64,000 bases of DNA from the NCBI RefSeq assembly GCF_004564235.1, contig NZ_SOMN01000005.1, forward strand, positions 62,001-126,000. The letters are read 5' to 3'. The position numbers were made by a program, and so were the translations under genes. This DNA comes from Cohnella luojiensis (GTDB lineage Bacteria > Bacillota > Bacilli > Paenibacillales > Paenibacillaceae). Shown here piece by piece: positions 1-6,814 of this stretch. The stretch's first letter is position 1; the number at the start of each line of letters is the position of its first letter. The notes under the pieces are model-generated. The model searched no databases. It was not told where the DNA came from and was given only the letters and a program-made list of their open reading frames with translations.

Positions 1-1
1 T

Positions 2-118
2 CAGCGTCCAGCGGTGCAAGTTTTTTGCGAATCGGACGGAACGCCCGCAATTAACCCTTACAAGCTGGATTTGCAACACCATACGAATATCGTAATCGTT
101 GGAAAAGCCGACAAATAA
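2..118 (+). CDS. C-terminal end of a probable M23 peptidase (SpoIIQ-like), 5' truncated
   Basis: An open frame enters from the left edge and stops with TAA at 116-118, giving 38 residues. The segment reading VFCESDGTPAINPYKL looks like the end of M23 (LytM) peptidases, where the last strand of the domain is followed by an 'xNPxxY/L' tail. In Bacillus relatives and in Paenibacillus a SpoIIQ-type M23 protein lies just upstream of spoIIID, so position agrees with the weak sequence cue. The catalytic part lies outside the window and cannot be checked. A hairpin with a T-run follows it directly. Confidence 0.5.
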   Translation, partial: QRPAVQVFCESDGTPAINPYKLDLQHHTNIVIVGKADK

Positions 119-135
119 CCATATGTACATGCCTT

Positions 136-169
136 GAAGACAGCGGGGAATTTCCCTTCCGTCTTTTTT
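136..169 (+). terminator. Rho-independent terminator after the M23-like gene
   Basis: A hairpin (GAAGACAGCGGGGAA pairing imperfectly with TTTCCCTTCCGTCTT) is followed by TTTTTT. It separates the truncated first gene from spoIIID. Confidence 0.75.
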
Positions 170-259
170 CTTAGGGCTAAAGGAGCACTAAAAAGCCCGC
201 TAGACCTATGAATCGCGTCAAAAAAGGGACTTTCCTAGCTTGTCAGGCTTGGCAACCTA

Positions 260-287
260 GAATAAGTGACCGCGCCCCTCATATACT
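260..287 (+). promoter_or_regulatory. Candidate sigma-E promoter for spoIIID
   Basis: GAATAA at 260-265 and CATATACT at 280-287 are separated by 14 bases, close to the known sigma-E pattern (ATA-type -35, CATAnnnT -10). In B. subtilis spoIIID is transcribed by mother-cell sigma-E RNA polymerase, so the match fits the gene it precedes by about 30 bases. Confidence 0.55.
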
Positions 288-319
288 GTACCAATCTATT
301 TCAGCAGGGAGGCGGGAGC

Positions 320-607
320 GTGCACGATTACATCAAGGAACGCACGATCAAGATTGGCCGAAGCATAGTGGAGACGCGCAATACGGTGCGTACGATAGCC
401 AAGGAATTCGGCGTCTCCAAAAGCACGGTGCATAAAGACCTAACTGAGCGCTTGCCGGAAATTAATCCGGACCTGGCAGACCAGGTAAAGCACATTCTTG
501 AGTATCATAAGTCGATCCGGCACCTAAGGGGGGGGGAAGCGACCAAAATCAAATACAAGAAGACGACCGTCAAAAAACGGGAAGTTATGACAGCGGGGAA
601 GGCATAA
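320..607 (+). CDS. spoIIID: Stage III sporulation transcriptional regulator SpoIIID
   Basis: The 95-residue product starts VHDYIKERTIKIG and continues through the helix-turn-helix segment VRTIAKEFGVSKSTVHKDLT and the RLPEINPDL and YHKSIRHLRGGEATK blocks, nearly identical to B. subtilis SpoIIID. SpoIIID is a small DNA-binding protein that activates and represses many sigma-E genes in the mother cell and helps turn on sigK. The start is taken as GTG at 320, since family members begin at MHDYIKERT and AGGGAGG lies about eight bases upstream; longer in-frame starts add unrelated residues. mbl follows about 105 bases later, an arrangement conserved across Bacillales. The C-terminal tail is basic (KIKYKKTTVKKREV). 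Confidence 0.97.
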   Translation: MHDYIKERTIKIGRSIVETRNTVRTIAKEFGVSKSTVHKDLTERLPEINPDLADQVKHILEYHKSIRHLRGGEATKIKYKKTTVKKREVMTAGKA

Positions 608-638
608 TTTTGCTAATGATGTCGAAAAGAAAGAAGGA

Positions 639-667
639 TTTACCGCATTAGCAGCGAATATTATACT
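639..667 (+). promoter_or_regulatory. Candidate sigma-A promoter for mbl
   Basis: TTTACC at 639-644 and TATACT at 662-667 with a 17-base spacer lie in the spoIIID-mbl gap, about 45 bases before the mbl ATG. Confidence 0.55.
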
Positions 668-712
668 ATTACGATATCAGACACTCCATATTTGGCGAGG
701 GATAATAGACGC

Positions 713-1711
713 ATGTTAAGCAAAGACATTGGCATCGATCTGGGTACGGCTAACGTATCCATTCACGTAAAAGGCAAAGGAGTCGTGCTCGACGAGCCTT
801 CCGTGGTCGCCATCGAGAGCGACACCCGCAAGGTACTTGCTGTAGGAGAGGAAGCCCATCGAATGGTCGGGCGTACTCCGGGCAATATCATCGCTATCCG
901 TCCGCTTAGAGACGGCGTTATTGCCGACTTCGAAGTGACGGAAATGATGCTTAAGGCGTTCATTCAACGCGTTGGAGGCCGGAATTGGTATAGCCGTCCG
1001 CGAATTCTGATATGCGCTCCGTCGAATATTACGTCAGTGGAACAGAAAGCGATCCGCGAAGCGGCCGAGAGAAGCGGCGCCAAGGAAGTCTTCCTCGAGG
1101 AAGAAGCGAAGGCGGCTGCGATCGGCGCCGGGATGGATATTTTCCAACCGAGCGGAAATATGGTAGTCGATATAGGCGGAGGTACGACGGATGTTGCCGT
1201 TCTTTCCATGGGCGACGTCGTAACCGCCTCTTCTCTTAAAGTCGCGGGGGACAAGTTCGACGCCGCGATCATGAGATACATAAAGAACAAATATAAGCTG
1301 TTAATCGGCGAACGTACGAGCGAAGATATCAAGATCAAGATCGGAACCGTCCATCTCGGCGGCCGCAGGGAAGAGATGGATATTCGCGGCAGGGATATGG
1401 TCACGGGTCTGCCTCTTACGGTTACGATACATTCGGATGAAGTTCGCGAAGCATTGTGGGAGCCCGTAATGTCCATCGTTGCTTCGGCTAAGACGGTTTT
1501 GGAGCGTACGCCGCCGGAATTATCCGCGGACATCATCGACCGCGGCGTTATTCTGACCGGCGGCGGCGCGCTTCTCGACGGACTCGACGCATTGCTCTCG
1601 GACGAGATCAAGGTACCGGTCCTCATCGCGGAGGACCCTATGCATTGCGTCGTTAAGGGAACAGGAATCATGCTGGAGCATCTGGACAAAATGACCCGCA
1701 AGCTGGGATAA
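713..1711 (+). CDS. mbl: Rod shape-determining protein Mbl (MreB family)
   Basis: This 332-residue actin-like protein has the MreB/Mbl phosphate-1 motif (DIGIDLGTANV, residues about 4-14), the phosphate-2 segment VVDIGGGTTDVAVLS and the adenosine motif ILTGGGALLDGLD near the end. MreB-family filaments lie under the membrane and guide the side-wall peptidoglycan machinery. I chose ATG 713 because homologues start M(L/F)xKDIGIDLG; the TTG at 692 would add seven unrelated residues. The assignment to Mbl rather than MreB rests on its place after spoIIID and before flhO, as in B. subtilis. The basic cell-shape role is well established for the family. It probably has its own promoter and may read into flhO, 25 bases downstream. 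Confidence 0.93.
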   Translation: MLSKDIGIDLGTANVSIHVKGKGVVLDEPSVVAIESDTRKVLAVGEEAHRMVGRTPGNIIAIRPLRDGVIADFEVTEMMLKAFIQRVGGRNWYSRPRILICAPSNITSVEQKAIREAAERSGAKEVFLEEEAKAAAIGAGMDIFQPSGNMVVDIGGGTTDVAVLSMGDVVTASSLKVAGDKFDAAIMRYIKNKYKLLIGERTSEDIKIKIGTVHLGGRREEMDIRGRDMVTGLPLTVTIHSDEVREALWEPVMSIVASAKTVLERTPPELSADIIDRGVILTGGGALLDGLDALLSDEIKVPVLIAEDPMHCVVKGTGIMLEHLDKMTRKLG

Positions 1712-1736
1712 CCGACGCGAACGAGGAGGCAGCTCC

Positions 1737-2603
1737 ATGTTAAGAGGATTGTATACGGCAGCATCCGGAATGTTGGCCCAGCAGCGGCGTCACGATACGA
1801 TAACGAACAATATAGCTAACCTTAACACACCCGGATTCAAGGGAAGCAATGCAATCACTCGCACATTTCCCGAGATGCTGATATCCGCCATGGGCGGAGC
1901 CAATCCTCCCGAAGGCAGCTTAGGTAAGCTGAGCACGGGAGTGTTCACGGAAGAAAACCTGATGAGTATGATTCAGGGCGATTTGAAGGAGACTTACCGT
2001 TCTCAGGATTTGGCTTTGATCTCGGACATTCTGGTGGACGGGGCAACGTTCGACGAATCCGGCAAGTACGTGGACGAGAACGGGGAAGTGACGTATAAGC
2101 CTCAAGCGTTTTTCACGGTTGCGAATGCGTTTGGCGAGGAACGTTATACGAGAGACGGAAGCTTTAAGACGGCTCCCGACGGCACATTGATTACATCGGA
2201 CGGACTCGAAGTATCAGGGGCAAACGGACAGCCGATCGTCGTGAATGTTCCATGGGAAGAAATCGGAATATCCGCCGATGGCAGACTTCTTAACGCTGTT
2301 ACCGGATTGCCATTAGATGGTGAGCCGCAGCTTCGCATCATGCGAGTGGATAACCCTAATCTTCTTGTTCGCGAAGGGGATGGCCGATTCCGTTATGCCG
2401 GAGAACCTGCTGGTATCCGGCAGATTGCGGCAGGCGACCGGGTACAGGTACGCCAAGGATACTTAGAGCGATCCAACGTGGATTCCGCGCAGTCGGCGGT
2501 TGATTTAATGGCTGCCTTGCGCGCTTATGAAGCGAACCAGAAGGTTATTCAAACGTATGATCGCAGCTTGGACAAAGCCGTTAATGAAATCGGTCGAGTA
2601 TAA
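1737..2603 (+). CDS. flhO: Flagellar hook-basal body protein FlhO (FlgG/FlgF-like)
   Basis: The 288-residue product opens with the flagellar rod/hook N-terminal signature LRGLYTAASGMLAQQRR followed by TNNIANLNTPGFKGS, and ends with the matching C-terminal helix (SNVDSAQSAVDLMAALRAYEANQK), the two segments that form the coiled core of axial flagellar proteins. The middle (YTRDGSF, DGTLITSDG) is the surface domain typical of FlgG-type distal rod proteins. ATG 1737 is preceded by GAGGAGG. It sits 25 bases after mbl and 26 before flhP, matching the B. subtilis mbl-flhO-flhP run. These proteins are exported by the flagellar type III apparatus and form part of the rod; exact rod position is not known from sequence. 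Confidence 0.93.
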   Translation: MLRGLYTAASGMLAQQRRHDTITNNIANLNTPGFKGSNAITRTFPEMLISAMGGANPPEGSLGKLSTGVFTEENLMSMIQGDLKETYRSQDLALISDILVDGATFDESGKYVDENGEVTYKPQAFFTVANAFGEERYTRDGSFKTAPDGTLITSDGLEVSGANGQPIVVNVPWEEIGISADGRLLNAVTGLPLDGEPQLRIMRVDNPNLLVREGDGRFRYAGEPAGIRQIAAGDRVQVRQGYLERSNVDSAQSAVDLMAALRAYEANQKVIQTYDRSLDKAVNEIGRV

Positions 2604-2629
2604 CAGACGCCCAAAGGAGGAACTCCTAA

Positions 2630-3472
2630 GTGAATAACTCGATGATTACCGCGACAGTTTCCATGGGCGCGCTTCAGCAGAAGCTGGACATACTCGCAGA
2701 TAACTTCGCCAACTCCAATACCGTGGGCTATAAACGCAAATCCGCGGTATTCGAAGATATATTGACCAGTCTTAATCCTCAGGTAGAGGATTTCAACCAG
2801 CCCGGCAGAAGGACTCCGCTAGGGTTTACCCAAGGCTGGGGATCAAGATTGTCAGCCATACAGACAGACATGTCCCAAGGCGTTCTCCAGCAGACGGGGA
2901 ACATGACCGATGTTGCAATTGAAGGCAACGGACTGTTCGAAGTTCGCACGGACGGAGACATTAACGGAGCTCGGGCCTTTACGCGCCACGGTCCGTTCCA
3001 GTTAATGCCGGATGCGAATGGGGATCGGATACTCGTTACCAATTCAGGGCAACGGGTTGTCGGCGATACGGGAGCGGGCGAAGACTTTATCCGCGTTCCG
3101 GCCGGATATAATTTAAGCATCGGGACCGATGGAACGTTAACGGCGGTTGGCAGCGAAGGAACAGACCCGATCGATCTGGGCAGACTAAAGCTGGTGCAGG
3201 TCACCAACCCCGAGCTGCTGCAGGCGATTGCAGATAATCTGTACGGAGTCCCCGAGAATATTAATCCGGACGCTATCGTACGAGATGTGGCGTTACTCCC
3301 TAACGGGGAATCCAGCATAGCCGTTCGCCAAGGCTTCGTGGAGCAATCCAATGTAAACATGGCGGAGGAAATGACTGATCTAATGATCGTACAACGTGCT
3401 TATCAACTGAGCGCAAGAGCTCTTACCTCGAGTGAACAGATGATGGGGATGGCCAATAACTTGCGTGGTTGA
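2630..3472 (+). CDS. flhP: Flagellar hook-basal body protein FlhP (FlgG/FlgF-like)
   Basis: This is a 280-residue paralogue of the preceding gene. It has the same N-terminal rod motif (LADNFANSNTVGYKRK) and a C-terminal axial helix (QSNVNMAEEMTDLMIVQRAYQLSARALTSSEQMM). A GTG start at 2630 follows AAAGGAGG at good spacing. It is presumably co-transcribed with flhO, and its stop overlaps a promoter for the next small gene. In Bacillus FlhO and FlhP act together in the distal rod, and the pair lies outside the large fla/che operon, as here. Confidence 0.93.
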   Translation: MNNSMITATVSMGALQQKLDILADNFANSNTVGYKRKSAVFEDILTSLNPQVEDFNQPGRRTPLGFTQGWGSRLSAIQTDMSQGVLQQTGNMTDVAIEGNGLFEVRTDGDINGARAFTRHGPFQLMPDANGDRILVTNSGQRVVGDTGAGEDFIRVPAGYNLSIGTDGTLTAVGSEGTDPIDLGRLKLVQVTNPELLQAIADNLYGVPENINPDAIVRDVALLPNGESSIAVRQGFVEQSNVNMAEEMTDLMIVQRAYQLSARALTSSEQMMGMANNLRG

Positions 3473-3496
3473 GTTGATAAGCGGATAAGGTATAAT
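3469..3496 (+). promoter_or_regulatory. Sigma-A-like promoter for the EpuA-type gene
   Basis: TTGAGT at 3469-3474 and a perfect TATAAT at 3491-3496 with a 16-base spacer. The -35 overlaps the flhP stop codon, so the next gene can be expressed independently of the flagellar pair. Confidence 0.6.
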
Positions 3497-3538
3497 TCCG
3501 AATCCGTAACGTTGTGCGTCGAAGGAGACGAAATCTTC

Positions 3539-3772
3539 ATGACAGCACCCAACCGTTCGAATGATACCAGCAACCGATCCTCCGGGAGGACGATTGCCCG
3601 AATCGTTTGGATGAGCATAAAATTGTTGATTATTCCCGTATTATGTATTGCCGCGTTAATCGTTGGATTGGCGATCGGATATGTCGTTCTGGGAGACAAA
3701 CCCCTGTCGGATGTATTCGATTCCAACACATGGAAGCATATGTATGATCTCGTGTTCGCGGAAGGCGGCTAA
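3539..3772 (+). CDS. EpuA-type small membrane protein ('DNA-directed RNA polymerase subunit beta' family)
   Basis: The 77-residue product has a basic, Ser/Asn-rich cytoplasmic N terminus (about 1-20), one strong membrane segment (about 24-50, WMSIKLLIIPVLCIAALIVGLAIGYVV) and a short outer tail ending DVFDSNTWKHMYDLVFAEGG. This matches the EpuA-like family that databases often carry under the misleading name RNA polymerase subunit beta; nothing in it resembles RpoB. Start chosen at ATG 3539, with GAAGGAG about 11 bases upstream; GTG 3512 lacks a site. It has its own promoter and terminator. The function of the family in Bacillales is not known to me. Confidence 0.75.
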   Translation: MTAPNRSNDTSNRSSGRTIARIVWMSIKLLIIPVLCIAALIVGLAIGYVVLGDKPLSDVFDSNTWKHMYDLVFAEGG

Positions 3773-3805
3773 TACCCTAGCCTGCGTCTTGCAACCGGGA
3801 CGACA

Positions 3806-3835
3806 ACTCCCCGGCTTTTGCTCGGGGAGTTTTCA
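3806..3835 (+). terminator. Rho-independent terminator
   Basis: Perfect 8-bp stem ACTCCCCG / CGGGGAGT around a short loop, followed by TTTTC. It closes the small membrane-protein gene. Confidence 0.8.
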
Positions 3836-3858
3836 TTTGTAAGAACGAGAGTTATAAT
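3830..3858 (+). promoter_or_regulatory. Candidate promoter for the phosphatidyltransferase gene
   Basis: TATAAT at 3853-3858 lies 36 bases before the ATG. A weak TTTTCA -35 is at 3830-3835 with 17-base spacing, embedded in the T-run of the preceding terminator. Confidence 0.45.
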
Positions 3859-3894
3859 GATGGGGAACTTTAGAGAAATGGGGGAAAGCCGGGA

Positions 3895-4404
3895 ATGAAT
3901 GTGCCTAATACACTGACGATGTCCCGATTCGTGTTAATCCCCTTGTTTTTGTTCTTATACTTAAACGACCAGACGATCGCTGCTCTGTGCACGCTGCTGG
4001 TCGCGGGGTTGACTGATTTTCTGGATGGCTATATCGCGCGTCGCAGTGGGCAGGTTACGGTAACCGGCAGTATGCTCGACCCGCTTGCGGATAAGCTGAT
4101 GATGCTATCCGTCATCTTGGCTCTCTTAATCAAGAGCGTACTTCCTTTAACCGCATTCGTGGTCATGGCTTTCAGGGAACTGGTCATGATCGTCGGTTCG
4201 GCTATTTATCATTTCAGAGGCTTGAAGACAGTGCCGGCTAACGTGTTCGGCAAAGCGACTACAGTCATCTACTATGCGGCGATTACGCTCATGTTCCTCG
4301 AACAACCGGGCGGCGTGGCCGTGTTGTGGTGCGGAATTGCTTTGTCCTTTGTTACTTCGGTTATATATTTTATGAAATTCAAAAGCTTGAATAGGGTAGC
4401 CTGA
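3895..4404 (+). CDS. CDP-alcohol phosphatidyltransferase (PgsA-like)
   Basis: The 169-residue polytopic membrane protein begins MNVPNTLTMSRFVLIPLF, the usual start of phosphatidylglycerophosphate synthases. It contains the complete family signature at about residues 44-66, DGYIAR-(8 residues)-GSMLDPLAD, whose Asp residues bind metal and CDP. Enzymes with this motif displace CMP from a CDP-alcohol, most often CDP-diacylglycerol, in phospholipid synthesis. Glycerol-3-phosphate is the likely acceptor given length and N terminus, but a main pgsA normally sits near cinA-recA, so this may be a second paralogue with another acceptor. Four or more hydrophobic segments follow the motif. ATG 3895 follows GGGGGAAAGCCGGG. 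Confidence 0.82.
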   Translation: MNVPNTLTMSRFVLIPLFLFLYLNDQTIAALCTLLVAGLTDFLDGYIARRSGQVTVTGSMLDPLADKLMMLSVILALLIKSVLPLTAFVVMAFRELVMIVGSAIYHFRGLKTVPANVFGKATTVIYYAAITLMFLEQPGGVAVLWCGIALSFVTSVIYFMKFKSLNRVA

Positions 4405-4436
4405 ATGTGCGCGGGCGTTTTTATCGCTCCACAAAA

Positions 4437-4479
4437 GAGCCCGCCGCCGGCTGGAGGATCGGCTGGCGGCGGCAAGCTC
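4437..4479 (+). terminator. GC-rich inverted repeat, possible terminator
   Basis: GAGCCCGCCGCCGGC pairs with GGCTGGCGGCGGCAAGCTC with small mismatches. The T-run after it is poor (TCTTATAT), so it may be a transcript-end stabiliser rather than a strong terminator. Confidence 0.4.
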
Positions 4480-4629
4480 TCTTATATCAACCTCTGCGAC
4501 TGCAGTTCGCCTCAGGGATGATTGTATTATTTCCGTATTTATGCGGCTTATGCGCAACCGAAACATTGTGACAAAAAATCGCTGCGTCGACGCGGCATAA
4601 TTTATTGCACCGTACAGGAGGAAATCATT

Positions 4630-5067
4630 ATGTTGGACATCGTACAAATCCAGGAATTAATTCCGCACCGCCCCCCGTTCTTGCTCATCGATCGTATTCT
4701 GGAGCTTGAGCCGGGCAAACGCGCGGTCGGACTCAAGAACGTGACCATGAACGAGCCTTTCTTCGTGGGACATTTTCCCGGATATCCGGTTATGCCTGGC
4801 GTGCTTATCGTTGAAGCGCTAGCCCAAGTAGGAACGGTGGCTATGCTGGCTTTGGAAGAAAATAGAGGGAAGCTCGGTTTCTTCGCGGGGATAGACGAAT
4901 TCAGATTCCGCGGACAGGTTAAACCAGGCGATACGTTGATCTTGGAGCTGGAAGTGACTCGCCTGAAAGGCCCGATCGGCAAAGGACGCGGTACCGCTCG
5001 CGTCGGAGATACTGTCGTGGCCGAAGGCGAGCTCATGTTTGCTTTATCGGACCCGTCAAAGGGCTAA
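4630..5067 (+). CDS. fabZ: (3R)-hydroxyacyl-ACP dehydratase FabZ
   Basis: The 145-residue hot-dog-fold protein has the FabZ hallmark segments: [14 protein letters not shown] near the start, the catalytic helix entry [23 protein letters not shown] (His in [11 protein letters not shown] at about 49, Glu in VEALAQ at about 63) and KFRxxVxPGD-like [13 protein letters not shown]. It removes water from 3-hydroxyacyl-ACP in each round of type II fatty acid elongation. The start is ATG 4630 with AGGAGG just upstream; in-frame ATG 4522 would add 36 residues unlike the family. A phosphohexomutase follows 24 bases later, probably on the same transcript. Length is usual for the family. Confidence 0.96.
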   Translation: MLDIVQIQELIPHRPPFLLIDRILELEPGKRAVGLKNVTMNEPFFVGHFPGYPVMPGVLIVEALAQVGTVAMLALEENRGKLGFFAGIDEFRFRGQVKPGDTLILELEVTRLKGPIGKGRGTARVGDTVVAEGELMFALSDPSKG

Positions 5068-5091
5068 AGATAGAGAGAAGGAGAGATAACT

Positions 5092-6792
5092 ATGGCTAAT
5101 CCGAAACAACTCTACGAGGCGTGGTTGAATGATTCCAACATCGATGAACAGACGAAGGACGAGCTTCGGGCGATAGAGGGACAAGCAGCGGAAATCGAAG
5201 ACCGTTTCTACCGGGATTTGGAGTTCGGCACAGGCGGCTTGCGCGGCGTTATGGGCGCGGGTACCAATCGGATGAACCGTTATGTCATCGGTAAGGCGAC
5301 TCAAGGGTTCGCCAACTTCTTGCTGGAGCAATCCGAATCGCCGTCGGTTGTTATCGCTCACGATTCGCGCAGCAACTCCGACGTTTATTCGATAGAGGCC
5401 GCATGCGTACTCGCCGCGAACGGCATCCGTACGTACTTGTTTCGCTCTCTTCGCCCAACGCCTCAGCTATCGTTTGCCGTTCGCGACTTGAAAGCGACCG
5501 GAGGCATCGTCGTAACGGCCAGCCATAATCCGCCTGAATATAACGGATACAAAGTATATGGCGAGGACGGCGGACAGCTTGTCCCGCACCAAGCCGAGCA
5601 AGTCATCAACCATATCCGGTTGATCGATTCCTTTGATCAAGTAAAGAGGCTCACGCAAGCGGAAGCCGAAGAGCAAGATCTTCTCTGCTGGCTGAACGAT
5701 GACGATGATCAACGCTTCGTGGATCGGGTAGTGGCACAGACAGTGCAACCGGACATGCTCAAGAACGGCGCGGGAGAAGCGCTGGGCGTCGTGTTCACGC
5801 CGCTTCATGGCGCGGGCAACATTCCGATTCAACGGGTGCTGGCGCAAGCTGGTTTCTCGAACGTTAAGGTCGTTTGGGAGCAGGAGCAACCGAACGGGAT
5901 GTTCCCGACGGTCAAATCGCCGAACCCGGAGGAGCAGGAAGCATTCGCTCTTGCGATTAAGCTAGCGAATGAATCCGATGCCGATATCATCGTAGGGACG
6001 GATCCGGATTGCGATCGGATGGGCGCTGTCGTAAGGAACGATAAAGGAGAATTCGTCGTTCTGACGGGCAACCAATCCGGCGCGTTGATGGTAAACTATT
6101 TGCTATCGAATCTTCAGGCAAAGGGCAAGCTGCCTGCTAACGGGGCAGTCATCAAGACTATTGTCACTAGCGAAATGGGCGCGGATATCGCTGCATCCTA
6201 TGGTTGCGAAGTATTCAGCACGTTGACGGGCTTCAAATATATCGGCGAGCTGATGACGAAGTTCGAAGAGACGGGCTCCCATGAATTCCTCTTCGGTTAC
6301 GAGGAGAGCTATGGTTACTTAACGGGAACTTACGCGCGAGATAAAGACGCGGTCGTCGCTGCTCTGCTTATCTGCGAAGCAGCAGCTTATTATAAGTCGC
6401 AAGGCAAGACCTTATATGAAGAATTGCTTGAGCTCTATGCCAAGCACGGAACCTATTTAGAGAAGCTGGAATCCCGTACGCTCAAAGGCAAGGATGGCGT
6501 TGCGCAAATCGGTGCGATCATGAACGATTGGCGCGTAAGCCCTCCGGAAGAGATCGCGGGAGTAGCCGTGACTAGAGTGCTCGATTACGCGAAGGGTCTT
6601 GACGGCCTGCCGGCGGAAAATGTATTGAAGTTCATGCTCGCGGACGGCTCGTGGTTCTGCTTGCGTCCTTCGGGCACCGAACCGAAGATTAAGGTTTATT
6701 TTGCGGTACGCGGTACGGGGTTGGATGGAGCAACAGCTTCCTTAAAGCGGCTTGTTGACGTCGTCATGGCTCGGGTAGATTCGCTGGCTTAG
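5092..6792 (+). CDS. pgcA: Phosphoglucomutase/phosphomannomutase (alpha-D-phosphohexomutase, PgcA type)
   Basis: The 566-residue enzyme carries all four phosphohexomutase signatures: the phosphoserine loop TASHNPPEYNGYKVY (about residues 142-156), the Mg-binding GTDPDCDRMG (about 302-311), the sugar-specificity loop GYEESYGYL and the phosphate-binding RPSGTEPKIKVY near the C terminus. It interconverts glucose-6-phosphate and glucose-1-phosphate. Glucose-1-phosphate is the substrate of RmlA, encoded about 33 kb downstream, so this gene probably feeds UDP-glucose and dTDP-rhamnose supply. The start is ATG 5092 with GAAGGAGAG upstream. The 22-base gap to the next gene suggests read-through into the DUF5693 gene. 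Confidence 0.94.
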   Translation: MANPKQLYEAWLNDSNIDEQTKDELRAIEGQAAEIEDRFYRDLEFGTGGLRGVMGAGTNRMNRYVIGKATQGFANFLLEQSESPSVVIAHDSRSNSDVYSIEAACVLAANGIRTYLFRSLRPTPQLSFAVRDLKATGGIVVTASHNPPEYNGYKVYGEDGGQLVPHQAEQVINHIRLIDSFDQVKRLTQAEAEEQDLLCWLNDDDDQRFVDRVVAQTVQPDMLKNGAGEALGVVFTPLHGAGNIPIQRVLAQAGFSNVKVVWEQEQPNGMFPTVKSPNPEEQEAFALAIKLANESDADIIVGTDPDCDRMGAVVRNDKGEFVVLTGNQSGALMVNYLLSNLQAKGKLPANGAVIKTIVTSEMGADIAASYGCEVFSTLTGFKYIGELMTKFEETGSHEFLFGYEESYGYLTGTYARDKDAVVAALLICEAAAYYKSQGKTLYEELLELYAKHGTYLEKLESRTLKGKDGVAQIGAIMNDWRVSPPEEIAGVAVTRVLDYAKGLDGLPAENVLKFMLADGSWFCLRPSGTEPKIKVYFAVRGTGLDGATASLKRLVDVVMARVDSLA

Positions 6793-6814
6793 AAGAGATG
6801 AAGGAGTGACCGTT

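Noticed and set aside
964-1764. 266-residue - strand frame over mbl
   Set aside because: Lies wholly on a strongly conserved mbl gene and shows no recognisable domain.
4147-4647. 166-residue - strand frame over the phosphatidyltransferase and the fabZ leader
   Set aside because: Overlaps the CDP-OH-P gene; no family features.
6806-6814. GTG 6806 as start of the DUF5693 gene
   Set aside because: It overlaps AAGGAG, the ribosome-binding site; GTG 6815 has correct spacing.
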